In this document: piece after piece, positions 1 to 9,498 of the stretch
Layout of the letters: every line of letters starts with the position of its first letter
Numbering within the stretch: position 1 is the stretch's first letter
Assembly (NCBI GenBank): GCA_947495695.1
Contig: CANLZP010000001.1
Location: 827,069 to 891,068, forward strand
Origin: an uncultured Erythrobacter sp.
GTDB taxonomy: Bacteria > Pseudomonadota > Alphaproteobacteria > Sphingomonadales > Sphingomonadaceae
DNA length: 64,000 bases
Direction of reading: 5' to 3'
Notes under the pieces: generated by a model
Told to the model about the DNA's origin: nothing
Seen by the model: only the letters and a program-made list of their open reading frames with translations
Database searches by the model: none
Made by a program: the position numbers and the translations under genes

Positions 1-1398
1 GGCGGTGAGGCAGAACCCGGCGACGGCGTCATCGTCAATTCCGATTTTCTCGATGGAAAAAGCGTAGAAGGCGCAAAGGCCGATGTCATTGCCCGCGCCG
101 AAACAGGTGGATGGGGTCAAGGCACCACCGTTTGGCGGCTGCGCGATTGGGGTATTTCGCGCCAGAGGTATTGGGGTACACCGATCCCGTTCATCCATTG
201 CGATGCTTGCGGTGTTGTTCCGGTGCCCAAGGATCAGTTGCCCGTTACTCTGCCCGATGATGTTGATTTTCAGACGCCCGGCAACCCGCTGGAGCGGCAC
301 CCGACATGGAGCAAAGTGGACTGTCCGACCTGCGGCTCGGGCGCGCGGCGCGAGACCGACACGCTGGATACATTCACCAATTCGTCGTGGTATTTCCTGC
401 GCTTTGCCAGCCAGCCCGATGATCGCCCGTTTGATCCCGAAGAAGTGGCCAAATGGCTGCCGGTCGAGCAATATATTGGCGGGATTGAGCATGCGATTTT
501 GCACCTGCTCTATGCGCGCTTCTGGACCCGCGCCCTGCAGCATGTCGGCCTGCTGAATTTTGCCGAACCCTTCGCCAGCCTGTTTACTCAAGGCATGGTC
601 ACGCATGAGACTTACGCCCTTGGCGATGGCAGCTGGCTTTCGCCCGACGAGGTGCGCAAGGACGGGGCCGACTGGACCCGAATTGAAGATGGCGCGCCGG
701 TCACTGCCGGTCGCGTGATCAAAATGTCTAAGTCGAAGAAGAATGTCGTCGATCCGGACAATATTATCCACGCTCACGGCGCAGATGCGGCGCGCTGGTT
801 CATGCTGTCCGACAGCCCGCCAGAACGCGACTTGCCCTGGTCAGAGGCTGGAATCGAAGGCTGCGGGCGGTTTGTCCAGCGGCTTTGGCGTCTGTTTGAA
901 AGCGTCGATCCCAGCCAACAAGGCGATGACAAGGCGCTCGACCGAAAATCGCATCAGACTATCGCCGCAGTGGCTGGAGACATTGAGGCCTTGTCCTTCA
1001 ACAAGGCCGTCGCGCGGATTTACGAGCTGACTGCTGCTGCCGAAAAGGCAGCCCCGTCGGCCTCGCGCAATTTTGCCATTCGCACGGTCTTGCTGCTGGT
1101 ATCGCCGATGATGCCGCATCTGGCAGAAGAGGCCTGGTCGCGCACTGGATGTGATGGTTTGATCGCCGATGCGAACTGGCCCGAAGTGGACGAGGCCCTG
1201 CTGGTCGAGGATGAAGTGACCATCGCGATCCAGCACATGGGCAAGCTGCGCGATACCATTACCGCGCCCAAGGGAGCCGCGAAAGAGGATCTTGAGGCGC
1301 TTGCATTGGCCAGCGAGAAGGTTCAGCGTTCGATCGATGGAGCAGAGGTTCGCAAAGTGATCGTGGTGCCCGACCGACTGGTGAACATCGTCACCTGA
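1..1398 (+). CDS. leuS: Leucyl-tRNA synthetase, C-terminal part (5' end outside window)
   Basis: This class I aminoacyl-tRNA synthetase charges tRNA-Leu in the cytoplasm. The frame is open from base 1 and enters the window in mid-gene, so the N-terminal catalytic half and most of the editing domain are missing. Visible landmarks are the [19 protein letters not shown] block of the catalytic core, a Cys-rich zinc-like segment, the KMSKS signature at 721-735 (read as KMSKSKKN), the anticodon-binding helical domain and a short C-terminal domain ending in a valine-rich strand. The TGA stop at 1396-1398 shares one base with the ATG of lptE. The leuS-lptE-holA order is common in Alphaproteobacteria and supports the assignment. 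Confidence 0.97.
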   Translation, partial: GGEAEPGDGVIVNSDFLDGKSVEGAKADVIARAETGGWGQGTTVWRLRDWGISRQRYWGTPIPFIHCDACGVVPVPKDQLPVTLPDDVDFQTPGNPLERHPTWSKVDCPTCGSGARRETDTLDTFTNSSWYFLRFASQPDDRPFDPEEVAKWLPVEQYIGGIEHAILHLLYARFWTRALQHVGLLNFAEPFASLFTQGMVTHETYALGDGSWLSPDEVRKDGADWTRIEDGAPVTAGRVIKMSKSKKNVVDPDNIIHAHGADAARWFMLSDSPPERDLPWSEAGIEGCGRFVQRLWRLFESVDPSQQGDDKALDRKSHQTIAAVAGDIEALSFNKAVARIYELTAAAEKAAPSASRNFAIRTVLLLVSPMMPHLAEEAWSRTGCDGLIADANWPEVDEALLVEDEVTIAIQHMGKLRDTITAPKGAAKEDLEALALASEKVQRSIDGAEVRKVIVVPDRLVNIVT

Positions 1399-1955
1399 TG
1401 GGAACGGCCGCTCGCCTTATTGCCCTGATGGCTCTCTCGTTGACGGCGGCGGCCTGTGGCAGCCTACAACCGCTGTATGGCAGCGTGGGTAGCGCAAGCG
1501 GAGCATCGGTAGCGCAGGGTCTGGCAGGCGTCGACGTGCCCCCCATTCCCGGACGCGCGGGATGGCTGGTGCGCAATGCCTTGACCGACCGGCTGGGCGC
1601 TGCGGGAGAGGCTTCATCGCGCTACAGGCTCGACGTGCAATTGGACGATTCCTTGCAAGGCCTTGGCGTGTTGAACGATGACACCATTACGCGTGAGCGG
1701 CGCGTTTTGCGCGCGCGATACCAGCTCACCGACACCACTACCGACACGATTTTGCTCGACGCCAGCACCGGCTCTGATGCGGGCATTGATGTTGTGTCTA
1801 GCGAATATGCCACCATTGCTGCCGAGCAGAGGGCGCTGGAAAATTTGGCGCTGAACATTGCTGATCGAATGGTCACGCAGATATCTTTGACCTTGCGCGA
1901 AAATGGATCCGATAATGATGCGCGAGCTGGCGCAGATGGGCCGGACCAACCGTGA
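1398..1955 (+). CDS. lptE: LPS-assembly lipoprotein LptE
   Basis: LptE is the outer-membrane lipoprotein that plugs the LptD barrel and helps insert lipopolysaccharide into the outer leaflet. The 185-residue product has a lipoprotein signal peptide with lipobox LTAAAC, the acylated cysteine being Cys20, and then the conserved SLQPLYG start typical of alphaproteobacterial LptE. The rest is an alternating strand-helix fold that ends in a disordered, Asp/Gly-rich tail. The gene lies between leuS and holA, with start and stop codons overlapping both neighbours, so translation is probably coupled. Its partner lptD is not in the window. The assignment rests on the lipobox, length and position, because the family itself is poorly conserved. 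Confidence 0.88.
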   Translation: MGTAARLIALMALSLTAAACGSLQPLYGSVGSASGASVAQGLAGVDVPPIPGRAGWLVRNALTDRLGAAGEASSRYRLDVQLDDSLQGLGVLNDDTITRERRVLRARYQLTDTTTDTILLDASTGSDAGIDVVSSEYATIAAEQRALENLALNIADRMVTQISLTLRENGSDNDARAGADGPDQP

Positions 1956-2992
1956 AGGCGACCCAGCGCGACTTCGCCTCGGTGGCTCCTCGGGCTGCGC
2001 AACAATGCTCTATATTCTTCTTTTGCGGACCAGACGAAGCCGGCGCATCGGCGGCGGCACAGCGCGTCATCGAACAGTATGAAGATGCAGGCGAAAAGCT
2101 GGAGATGTCGGGCGCGGATCTGCGCAAGGACCCGGCCAGCCTGGGGGACGAAGCGCGCTCCACTTCCTTATTCGGCGACAAGCGGCACATCTTTGTGCGC
2201 GCGGTGGGCGATGAGGCCCATGATGCGATCAAGGCCTTGATCGATACCTCTGAGGCGGGCGCGGGAGAGGCCGCCCCGGTTTTGGTGGTGGCCACGTCCG
2301 CGACGGATAAATCGCGCACCGCTAAATTGCTTGAGAAGCGCAAGGATGCGCTAGTGGCGATGTTCTGGCCTCCTGATCTGGCCTCGGTAACGGTGTCGGT
2401 GCGCAGTATGGCCGATGCCGCCGGGCTAAAGCTCAATGGCGACTTGGCCGAGCGCATTGCTCGCGCCGCCAATCTGGATGTCCGGCTCGCCCAATCCGAA
2501 GTGACCAAGCTGTCTGTCTATTGCGATGCTTCGCCGCAATCTCCGCAGGAAGTGAGCGTGGATGATCTTGAGGCGATTGGCGCCACAAGTGAGGAAGACG
2601 GCTTTATGCCGATGGTTAATGTCGTGCTGTCGGGAGAGGTCAAGCGGATCGATCGCGAGCTGCAGCGGATGCGCGAGCACACGATGAACCCGGTGGGCTT
2701 GTTGTTGGCGATTGAACGCCGCGCGGCGCAGCTGACTCAAATCACAGCGCGGCTGGGTTCTGGGGGCTCGCTCGATACGCTCAATCGGGGCGAAAAGGCA
2801 TCTTTGGGCATCTTTTTTCGGGAGGAAAGAGAGATCCGCAACCAATTGGCACGCTGGCCGCGCCGCAAATTGGAACTGTTGGGGGCAAAATTGATCGGCT
2901 TGCACCGCGCGCTTTTGACCAATAGCCAATCGGCAGAACTTCTTTTATCCCAAGGCCTTGTCGAAATCGCTCGCTTTGCTGCGAGGCGCTGA
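1952..2992 (+). CDS. holA: DNA polymerase III, delta subunit
   Basis: The delta subunit of the clamp-loader complex opens the beta sliding clamp during replication. The 346-residue protein begins at a GTG codon that overlaps the lptE stop as GTGA. It shows the HolA N-terminal AAA-like fold with FFFCGPDEAGAS near residue 20, in place of a functional Walker A, which is expected because delta does not hydrolyse ATP. Other landmarks are the block TSLFGDKRHIFVRAVGDE, the domain II helix LAERIARAANLDVRLAQSEVTKL in shortened form, and the C-terminal collar domain with LLLAIERRAAQL. Length is normal for the family. About 100 bp of non-coding DNA follow before the next gene. Confidence 0.95.
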   Translation: MKATQRDFASVAPRAAQQCSIFFFCGPDEAGASAAAQRVIEQYEDAGEKLEMSGADLRKDPASLGDEARSTSLFGDKRHIFVRAVGDEAHDAIKALIDTSEAGAGEAAPVLVVATSATDKSRTAKLLEKRKDALVAMFWPPDLASVTVSVRSMADAAGLKLNGDLAERIARAANLDVRLAQSEVTKLSVYCDASPQSPQEVSVDDLEAIGATSEEDGFMPMVNVVLSGEVKRIDRELQRMREHTMNPVGLLLAIERRAAQLTQITARLGSGGSLDTLNRGEKASLGIFFREEREIRNQLARWPRRKLELLGAKLIGLHRALLTNSQSAELLLSQGLVEIARFAARR

Positions 2993-3096
2993 CGCCTTGG
3001 CGTAACAGTCCTTTAATTGTGCATAGAATTCTGACGTGATTAATCTCGCCAGCATTACAGGCTATGGGCAAAGCACAAAAAGGGACGCAGGTTGAG

Positions 3097-4500
3097 ATGA
3101 ACAAGCCCTTTGGGCCTTCCAGCGAGTTGATGCAGGCCGAAGCGATTGCGCTTCCGCCGGTCTCTTCGTTGGAGCGCCGCCGGCTGCGTTTCTACATCGC
3201 GATGCTATGGGGCGATTTCGCCGCAATCCTGTTCTGCTTTACCCTCGCGGGCCTGTTGTATGAAGGAACTTGGTGGGACACACGGGCCGCGCTGCAAGGC
3301 CAGCTGTTGGTGCCGATATTCTTCACCATAGCGCTGTATAATCGGGCCTATTCGGCCAAGGTCTTGATCGATTGGCGGCTGGCTGTTCGTAAGACCTGGA
3401 CCGCCTTGGTGGTGGCGGCATTGCTGCTGAATTTCGTGGCCTTTTATACCAAGTCCAATGCAGAGTTTTCGCGGGGCAGCTTCACCTTGGGGCTGGCGTT
3501 TTGCCTGATAGCCTTGGGCGCTGCACGTTGGTTTGCAACGCGGCTGGTTGCCCGTTTTTGGGGCGGCCGGGTCAGCAATCAATTGATCCTGGATGATGGC
3601 GGACCAAGCTTCGCGTTGGATGGGGCCATGCGGATTTGCACCAAGACCCACGGCCTTGCACCGATCGCTGATGATCCGCACATGTTCGACCGGTTGGGGC
3701 AATTGTTGCACAATCAGGATCGCGTGGTTGTGTCGTGCGAAAAGGGACGCCGGGCGCAATGGGCCTTTATCCTCAAATCTGTCGGCGTGCGCGGCGAAAT
3801 TGTCAGCGAACCGGTGCATGCAATGGGTGCTACCGGCGTGATCCGGTACGAGGATCAGGATTGCACCGCCTTGGTAGTGTCGACGGGTCCGTTGTCGCTC
3901 CAGTCGCGCGCGATTAAGCGCGGGTTCGACATCACTGTGGCATCTGCTGCGCTCGTGCTTTTCGCGCCCGTGTTGGCGATGGCAGCGGCGCGGATCAAAC
4001 TGGAGGATGGCGGCCCGGTTCTGTTTGTTCAGAGGCGTTTGGGACGCGGGAACCGCTTTTTCAAAATGCTCAAGTTCCGCACTATGTCGGCGACGGCCTG
4101 CGATGGAGACGGGGGGCAGTCGACTGGCCGCGAAGATATGCGGGTGACGCGCATCGGTCGCCATTTGCGGGCCAACAGCATGGATGAGTTGCCGCAGCTG
4201 TGGAATGTGCTGCGCGGCGAGATGTCGATTGTGGGCCCGCGCCCGCATGCCATCGGTTCAAAGGCCAATGACAAATTGTTCTGGGAAGTGGACAGCCAAT
4301 ATTGGAAGCGCCATTCGCTTCGGCCAGGCCTCACGGGATTGGCGCAAGTGCGCGGATTTCGCGGAGCGACCGATCATGAGGAAGATCTGACCCAGCGCCT
4401 GCATTCTGATCTTGAATATATCGAGGGTTGGTCGCTGATGCGCGACATTATGATAACCTGGCGCACGCTGTTGGTGCTGCGCCACGACAAGGCCTATTGA
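3097..4500 (+). CDS. Exopolysaccharide-type sugar transferase (polyprenyl-phosphate glycosyl-1-phosphate transferase)
   Basis: The product should transfer a sugar phosphate from a nucleotide sugar onto undecaprenyl phosphate, the first step of an exopolysaccharide or capsule repeat unit at the inner membrane. The N-terminal half contains four hydrophobic segments. The C-terminal half from about residue 270 is a bacterial sugar transferase domain, with KRGFDI, LKFRTM, SMDELPQLWNVL and MSIVGPRPHA all in order. The ATG at 3097 is preferred because AGG lies five bases upstream. An in-frame ATG at 3064 would add 11 residues but has poor spacing. No other polysaccharide gene is adjacent, so the acceptor pathway cannot be named. 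The gene converges on lptA with an eight-base gap. Confidence 0.88.
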   Translation: MNKPFGPSSELMQAEAIALPPVSSLERRRLRFYIAMLWGDFAAILFCFTLAGLLYEGTWWDTRAALQGQLLVPIFFTIALYNRAYSAKVLIDWRLAVRKTWTALVVAALLLNFVAFYTKSNAEFSRGSFTLGLAFCLIALGAARWFATRLVARFWGGRVSNQLILDDGGPSFALDGAMRICTKTHGLAPIADDPHMFDRLGQLLHNQDRVVVSCEKGRRAQWAFILKSVGVRGEIVSEPVHAMGATGVIRYEDQDCTALVVSTGPLSLQSRAIKRGFDITVASAALVLFAPVLAMAAARIKLEDGGPVLFVQRRLGRGNRFFKMLKFRTMSATACDGDGGQSTGREDMRVTRIGRHLRANSMDELPQLWNVLRGEMSIVGPRPHAIGSKANDKLFWEVDSQYWKRHSLRPGLTGLAQVRGFRGATDHEEDLTQRLHSDLEYIEGWSLMRDIMITWRTLLVLRHDKAY

Positions 4501-4508
4501 TCGATCGC

Positions 4509-5102
4509 TTATTGAGTGTCGCCGTTAGTGGTGGATTGCGGAACGCTGAAGCTGCCGGATACGCGGCCATCCGAGCTCGATCCGCCGCTTGCCTGCCCGC
4601 TTGCTCGTCCATCAACGCTGGAAACGCCGCTCTGTAGATCGATCACCAGGCGGCCGCCGTTTAGTGTATCTCCACCGCGCCGCAGACGCACATTGCCCGC
4701 CATTGTGATGATCCGGCGGTTGAAGTCATACACCGCAACATCGCCGCTTGCCGCTTCATTGCCGCGAGAGACGCGCACGCCGCCAGTGGCCGTGATGCGC
4801 TGGATGCTCAGCTCTCCCGAATCGCTAAAATTGACCAGCGTCCGGGCTGCCTGCACCCGTAATCCTGCCTGACGGATATCGACATTGCCGGTCAGCACCA
4901 CGCGGTTCTGCCGGTCCTGCAATTCGATCCGGTCTGCGGCGTAATCAACCGGAGCGTTGGAATTGTGCGAGCCCAGCGCCTGTGCGCTCAGCTGCATGCC
5001 ACCCATAGCTACCGCAGTTAAGCAAAATGCGCCCAAAGCAGAACGGACTGCTGTGCGTTTCAGGGTCCTGGCGGACGTTGTATTCTGAACGGAATGGGTC
5101 AT
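4509..5102 (-). CDS. lptA: Lipopolysaccharide transport periplasmic protein LptA
   Basis: LptA forms the periplasmic bridge that carries LPS from the LptBFGC complex to LptDE. The 197-residue product begins with a long signal peptide ending near AQA-LG. It then has the OstA-like beta-jellyroll, with repeating patterns such as VVLTGNVDIRQ, ITATGGVRVSRG and ITMAGNVRLRRGGDTLNG. A disordered Ser/Gly tail follows. Its ATG overlaps the stop of lptC as ATGA. In many Proteobacteria lptB and rpoN come next, but here the gene ends at a convergent sugar transferase. Confidence 0.9.
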   Translation of the reverse strand: MTHSVQNTTSARTLKRTAVRSALGAFCLTAVAMGGMQLSAQALGSHNSNAPVDYAADRIELQDRQNRVVLTGNVDIRQAGLRVQAARTLVNFSDSGELSIQRITATGGVRVSRGNEAASGDVAVYDFNRRIITMAGNVRLRRGGDTLNGGRLVIDLQSGVSSVDGRASGQASGGSSSDGRVSGSFSVPQSTTNGDTQ

Positions 5103-5764
5103 GGTAACCTAAGCTCTCCTGGCGTCATGCGCATCTTCGCATTGCCATTCAAAGTGATGGTACGCGCGCTAAGATCGACGCGCAATTCATCGGCCGAGAA
5201 TTCGCCCGCAGGCACTTGGCCGTCAACACCGCCGGCACCATACATTATCCGCTGTTCCAGATCGACCGAGACATCTCGGGCAACCATGGAATAGCCATCA
5301 GCCGCGGTCATCCGCAACGGACCGATCACAGAGACCAGATCCTGCTCGATATCGAACGTGCCGCCCTGCGCCCAAATCCGCGCCAATCCATCGGACAAGA
5401 CGATGCTGGCGACCAGATCGGTCATGCGGACAATGCCTTCCTTGCTCGATTTCTGGACAGCTTCTCCGGCGGTTAGCGTGAAGGGTCGGCCATTATTGTC
5501 CTCGCCTCGATACATCGCATTATCGACGCTCAGCCGCTCGTCAATCATCGCCACCTTATTGCGATCGAGCAGAAAGCTCACCTCTCCGCGTGGGCTGAGC
5601 GGTGTCACCACCATCAAAGCGGCAACGACGCCAACGCCCATCGGCAACAGGCGGCCCAACCATCCGATCAATTTGTCATGCGATCCACCGGGCGCTGCAA
5701 AGTGCCGCCGCTTGCCGCGCAGCTTCTTGGCCTCTTCGGTTTCGATGCGTCTCTTGATCACCAT
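5099..5764 (-). CDS. lptC: LPS export ABC transporter periplasmic protein LptC
   Basis: LptC is a bitopic inner-membrane protein that receives LPS from LptFG and passes it to LptA. The 221-residue product has a basic cytoplasmic N-terminus rich in Arg/Lys, one membrane segment at about residues 38-56, and a periplasmic OstA-like fold with GRPFTLTAGEAV and FDIEQDLVSVIGPL. Its C-terminal strands (ARTITLNGNAKMRM) match the interface that binds LptA. The gene lies 25 bp downstream of rnd and overlaps lptA by four bases, which suggests one transcript. Confidence 0.9.
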   Translation of the reverse strand: MVIKRRIETEEAKKLRGKRRHFAAPGGSHDKLIGWLGRLLPMGVGVVAALMVVTPLSPRGEVSFLLDRNKVAMIDERLSVDNAMYRGEDNNGRPFTLTAGEAVQKSSKEGIVRMTDLVASIVLSDGLARIWAQGGTFDIEQDLVSVIGPLRMTAADGYSMVARDVSVDLEQRIMYGAGGVDGQVPAGEFSADELRVDLSARTITLNGNAKMRMTPGELRLP

Positions 5765-5789
5765 GGTCTGTTACTAACGCGTGCGCGCC

Positions 5790-6407
5790 TTATTCGTGGC
5801 TGAATATATCGCGATCTTCCCAACCGGCGATATCCAACCGTGATCGGGTGGGGAGGAAATCAAAGCAAGCCTGCGCCATATCCATCCGGCCTTCGCGTTC
5901 CAGCCTGAGGATCAACTCGTCGCGCATACGGTGCAAAAAACGAACATCGCTGGCGGCGTAATCGCGTTGTGCATCGCTGAGCACGGGTCCGCCCCAGTCC
6001 GACGATTGTTGCTGTTTGGAAATGCTTTCGCCCAGCAGCTCGTCGACCAGATTTTTCAACCCATGGCGGTCAGTATAGGTGCGCACCAGCTTGCTGGCGA
6101 TCTTGGTGCAGAACACTGGCGCTGCCATCACACCCAGATAATATTCGATTGCGGCCAGATCGAAGCGGGCAAAATGGTACAATTTTATCCGGTTTGGGTC
6201 AGCCAAAACGGCCTTAAGATTGGGCGCGTCATAGCTGCTGCCGGGATTGAACCGGACCAGATGTTCGTCCGGTCCGCCATCGCTGATCTGCACCACGCAC
6301 AAACGGTCGCGCCGGGTCACAAGGCCCATTGTTTCGGTATCGACGGCCACCGGGCCATCCGCCAGAACGCCTGCGGGCAGGTCTTCTTCATGAAAATGCA
6401 CTGTCAT
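5790..6407 (-). CDS. rnd: RNase D-type 3'-5' exonuclease, single-domain form
   Basis: This is a DEDDy-family 3'-5' exoribonuclease expected to trim the 3' ends of tRNA and other small RNAs. Visible motifs are Exo I (VAVDTETMGL), Exo II around LYHFARFDLAAIEYYLG with its aspartate, and Exo III DYAASDVRFLHRM with the DEDDy tyrosine. The protein has only 205 residues and ends after the nuclease fold. The C-terminal HRDC domains of the roughly 375-residue enterobacterial RNase D are absent. This short form next to lptC is usual in Alphaproteobacteria. It is the first gene of an apparent rnd-lptC-lptA operon. The 80 bp before it are shared with the divergent ung gene. Confidence 0.88.
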   Translation of the reverse strand: MTVHFHEEDLPAGVLADGPVAVDTETMGLVTRRDRLCVVQISDGGPDEHLVRFNPGSSYDAPNLKAVLADPNRIKLYHFARFDLAAIEYYLGVMAAPVFCTKIASKLVRTYTDRHGLKNLVDELLGESISKQQQSSDWGGPVLSDAQRDYAASDVRFLHRMRDELILRLEREGRMDMAQACFDFLPTRSRLDIAGWEDRDIFSHE

Positions 6408-6487
6408 AAGAACTGCGCCTTAGGACGATTGGGGAAAGAGGGAAAGGGGTGGTGACAGCGCAAGCCCAGCCAGCGTAACATGCCCGC

Positions 6488-7174
6488 ATGACGCAAGACC
6501 CCATTCCCGACAGTTGGCGTGCGGCGCTGGATCCGGTTTTGGCCAGTGCTGAGGCGCGCAAGCTGGGCGGTTGGCTGCGCGCCGAAGAGGATGCGGGCAA
6601 ACTGATCTATCCCCCGCGCGGACAACGTCTGAACGCTCTGGATTGGACCCCGCTGGATGCGGTGAAGGTCGTGATCCTGGGGCAGGATCCCTATCACGGG
6701 GCCGGCCAGGCCCATGGGCTGTGCTTCTCGGTGGCTGATGGCGTCAAAGTTCCTCCTTCGCTGGTGAATATCTATAAAGAGCTGGAAAGCGATTTGGGCA
6801 TCGTGCGCCGTGATGGCGGCAATTTGGAGGGCTGGGCGCGCCAAGGCGTGCTGCTGCTCAACAACACATTGACGGTGGAGGCGGGCAAGGCGGGCAGCCA
6901 TGCCGGACGCGGATGGGACGCGCTGACCGATGCCTGTATTCAGGCGGTGGTGGATCGCGCCACTCCATGCGTTTTCATCCTGTGGGGCAGCCATGCGCGC
7001 AAGAAGGCTGGCCGGGTTTCGGGCCTGGGCCACCGCGATGATCATTTGGTGCTGACCAGCCCGCACCCCAGCCCCTTGTCGGCCTACACCGGCTTTCATG
7101 GGTCGAAACCCTTCAGCCAAGCCAATGACTTTTTGGTCCAACACGGCTTGGACCCGGTGGATTGGTCGGCATGA
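6488..7174 (+). CDS. ung: Uracil-DNA glycosylase
   Basis: Family 1 uracil-DNA glycosylase removes uracil from DNA and starts base-excision repair. The 228-residue protein carries the water-activating loop GQDPYHG at residues 65-71, the loop LLLNNTLTVEAGKAGSHAG, and the minor-groove motif HPSPLSAY near the C-terminus. All catalytic elements are present and the length is normal. The stop codon overlaps the start of the next gene as ATGA. It is divergent from rnd across 80 bp, where both promoters must lie. Confidence 0.97.
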   Translation: MTQDPIPDSWRAALDPVLASAEARKLGGWLRAEEDAGKLIYPPRGQRLNALDWTPLDAVKVVILGQDPYHGAGQAHGLCFSVADGVKVPPSLVNIYKELESDLGIVRRDGGNLEGWARQGVLLLNNTLTVEAGKAGSHAGRGWDALTDACIQAVVDRATPCVFILWGSHARKKAGRVSGLGHRDDHLVLTSPHPSPLSAYTGFHGSKPFSQANDFLVQHGLDPVDWSA

Positions 7175-7497
7175 CGCAGGATGAAGCCCGCATCGCTTTG
7201 CGCGTCCGGTTGAAAGCGCTGGATGCAGAGGCGAGCGCCAATGCAGATTCGCGCGATACGGTGGAATTACAGCAGGACAGTGTGGGGCGTCTGAGCAGGA
7301 TGGACGCGATGCAGCAGCAAGCGATGGCGCAAGCGACAGAGCGCCGCCGCGACGCAGAGCGGGCGCGGATTGCTTCGGCGTTGCAGCGTATCGACGAAGG
7401 CGAGTGGGGTTATTGCCTCAAATGCGGCGAGGAAATTGCCGAGGCTCGGCTACAGCACGACCCCAGCGCGCTGCTTTGTGTGGGGTGTGCAGGGTGA
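7171..7497 (+). CDS. DksA/TraR-type C4 zinc-finger protein
   Basis: The 108-residue protein has a helical N-terminal two-thirds and ends in a four-cysteine zinc finger (Cys82, Cys85, Cys103, Cys106; pattern YCLKCGEEI with LLCVGCAG). This is the DksA/TraR fold, whose members enter the RNA-polymerase secondary channel and modulate transcription. It is shorter than classical DksA (about 150 residues) and belongs to the short TraR/YbiI-like group. The ATG at 7171 is favoured because it overlaps the ung stop. A TTG nine bases upstream is also in frame. Whether it acts with ppGpp cannot be judged from sequence. Confidence 0.85.
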   Translation: MTQDEARIALRVRLKALDAEASANADSRDTVELQQDSVGRLSRMDAMQQQAMAQATERRRDAERARIASALQRIDEGEWGYCLKCGEEIAEARLQHDPSALLCVGCAG

Positions 7498-7502
7498 GGC
7501 CG

Positions 7503-8015
7503 ATGAACGAGATATCAGTAAAGCGAGTGGAGCAATGCGACCGGGCCGAGTTGGTCGCCGCCAATCGCGCCAGTCGAGAACTTCACCATCCTTGGGTTCG
7601 GCCGTTCGACGACATGGAAGGGTTTGCGAGCTATCTTGCAAGCATGGATGGCGAGAGAAATGTCGGTCTGGTTGCGCGAAAAAAAGATGAAGGAAGCGTG
7701 GTTGGGGTGCTCACACTAAGCCAAATTGCGAGAGGAGGTTTTCAAAGCGCATATTTGGGATTTTACGGGACCATTAATCAAGTTGGTCGCGGCCATATGA
7801 CAGCGGCTGTCCGGGCGACGCTGGATTATGCGTTTGGGGTCCTCGACCTGCATCGTGTCGAAGCCAATGTCCAACCAGCCAATCTGCGTTCGCTTGCTTT
7901 GATTAAGCGGGTAGGATTCCGCAAAGAGGGGCTATCGCCAAAATATCTGTCGATAGGTGGCCAGTGGTGTGACCACGAACGCTGGGCGATATTGTCTGAC
8001 GAATGGGACGGGTAA
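7503..8015 (+). CDS. GNAT-family N-acetyltransferase, RimJ/RimL-like
   Basis: The 170-residue protein has the GNAT fold of the RimJ/RimL type. Visible are the central strand SAYLGFYGTINQVGRGHMT, with the acetyl-CoA loop in the degenerate form VGRGHM, then YAFGVLDLHRVEANVQPANLRS and a C-terminal GFRKEG segment. Such enzymes acetylate N-termini of ribosomal proteins or small amines, and the substrate here is unknown. The start chosen is ATG 7503, just after GTGAGG. A GTG at 7494 overlapping the previous stop is an alternative. It probably forms an operon with ung and the zinc-finger gene. Confidence 0.85.
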   Translation: MNEISVKRVEQCDRAELVAANRASRELHHPWVRPFDDMEGFASYLASMDGERNVGLVARKKDEGSVVGVLTLSQIARGGFQSAYLGFYGTINQVGRGHMTAAVRATLDYAFGVLDLHRVEANVQPANLRSLALIKRVGFRKEGLSPKYLSIGGQWCDHERWAILSDEWDG

Positions 8016-8056
8016 CGCTAATCTAACAGCAATTCGGCTGCTGATGAATCTTCTGG

Positions 8057-9493
8057 TCAACGCGGCAGTTCGCTCGCGCCCATCAGAGCTTCGTCAACGC
8101 TGCGCGCGCATTGGCGCCCCTCGCGGATGGCCCACACCACCAATGACTGGCCGCGCCGCATGTCACCGCAAGCGAACACCTTGTCGCGGCTCGTCGCATA
8201 ACGCAGCGTATCGGCGGCAACATTGCCGCGATCGGTCAATTCTACGCCAGCCTGGTCGAGCAGGCCGACTTTTTTGGGGCCAACAAAGCCCATCGCGAGC
8301 AGGATCAAATCAGCCTCGAGGGTGAACTCGCTGCCTTCCACATCCTGCATCTGGCCGTCTTTCCATTCCACCCGAACGCATTCCAGGCCGGTGACGGTTT
8401 CACCGTCACCGATCACGCGTTTGGCCAAAACGGCCCAGTCGCGCGCAACGCCTTCTTCATGGCTGGAAGATGTGCGCATCTTCAGTGGCCAATCGGGCCA
8501 GGTCAGGGCTTTGTCTTCCTTTTCAGGAGGTTGTGGCATAATTTCCAGCTGGGTGACGCTTTTCGCGCCCTGCCGGTTGGATGTGCCAACGCAGTCAGAA
8601 CCGGTGTCACCGCCACCGATCACAACCACATGCTTGCCCGTTGCGGTCAGCGATCCACGCGGCGCAGCGCGCACTTCATCATCGCCTGCATTGCGTTTGT
8701 TCTGCTGGGTCAGGAATTCCATCGCGAGGCGAACGCCGGGCATCTCTGCGCCGGGAATGGCCAGCTGACGGGCATCTTCTGCGCCGCCCGACAGAACGAT
8801 CGCGTCAAAGTTTTCTTCCAGGCTTTGGAAGGAGACATCCACGCCCACTTCCTTGGAGGTTTTCAGCTCAACCCCTTCTGCTTCCATTTGGACAGCGCGG
8901 CGGTTGATCAGCGTCTTTTCCATTTTGAAATCGGGGATGCCATAGCGCAGCAAGCCGCCGATCCGATCGCTCTTTTCAAACAGGGTGACGCTGTGTCCGG
9001 CGCGCGCCAATTGCTGGGCGCAGGCCATGCCAGCCGGACCCGAACCGACCACCGCGACAGACTTGCCGGTCTTTTTCTCGGGAACTTGCGGCTCGATCCA
9101 GCCCTCTTTCCATCCGCGATCAACAATCGCGCATTCGATCGATTTGATCGTGACAGGTTGATCCACGATGTTGAGCGTGCAGCTCGCCTCGCATGGGGCG
9201 GGGCAAACCCGGCCGGTGAACTCGGGGAAATTGTTGGTCGAATGCAGCACGTCGAGCGCGTTCTTCCAATCACCTTCATAAACCAGATGATTCCAGTCCG
9301 GGATGATGTTGTTCACCGGGCAGCCGTTGTGACAATAAGGAATGCCGCAATTCATGCAGCGCGATGCTTGGCTTCTCAGCGTGTCATCATCGGGCTGGAC
9401 CACAAATTCGCGGTAATTGTTCACCCGCTCTTGGGGATCGAGATAGTCACGCTCGCGGCGATCAAGTTCGAGGAAGCCTGTTTCTTTACCCAT
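8057..9493 (-). CDS. gltD: Glutamate synthase (NADPH), small subunit
   Basis: The beta subunit of GOGAT oxidises NADPH and feeds electrons through FAD and iron-sulfur clusters to the large subunit. The 478-residue protein shows N-terminal cysteine clusters [14 protein letters not shown] near residue 42 and CPAPCEASC near residue 100. An FAD-binding [18 protein letters not shown] and an NADPH-binding [15 protein letters not shown] follow, with [20 protein letters not shown] at the end. It starts five bases after the gltB stop, so the two subunits are made from one message. Nothing is missing. Confidence 0.97.
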   Translation of the reverse strand: MGKETGFLELDRRERDYLDPQERVNNYREFVVQPDDDTLRSQASRCMNCGIPYCHNGCPVNNIIPDWNHLVYEGDWKNALDVLHSTNNFPEFTGRVCPAPCEASCTLNIVDQPVTIKSIECAIVDRGWKEGWIEPQVPEKKTGKSVAVVGSGPAGMACAQQLARAGHSVTLFEKSDRIGGLLRYGIPDFKMEKTLINRRAVQMEAEGVELKTSKEVGVDVSFQSLEENFDAIVLSGGAEDARQLAIPGAEMPGVRLAMEFLTQQNKRNAGDDEVRAAPRGSLTATGKHVVVIGGGDTGSDCVGTSNRQGAKSVTQLEIMPQPPEKEDKALTWPDWPLKMRTSSSHEEGVARDWAVLAKRVIGDGETVTGLECVRVEWKDGQMQDVEGSEFTLEADLILLAMGFVGPKKVGLLDQAGVELTDRGNVAADTLRYATSRDKVFACGDMRRGQSLVVWAIREGRQCARSVDEALMGASELPR

Positions 9494-9498
9494 ATCTT

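Noticed and set aside
3205-4248. Long open frame on the minus strand over the sugar transferase gene
   Set aside because: It mirrors the codon pattern of the plus-strand gene. The product has no recognisable domain, is rich in Arg/His/Gln as antisense frames in GC-rich DNA usually are, and has no ribosome-binding site.
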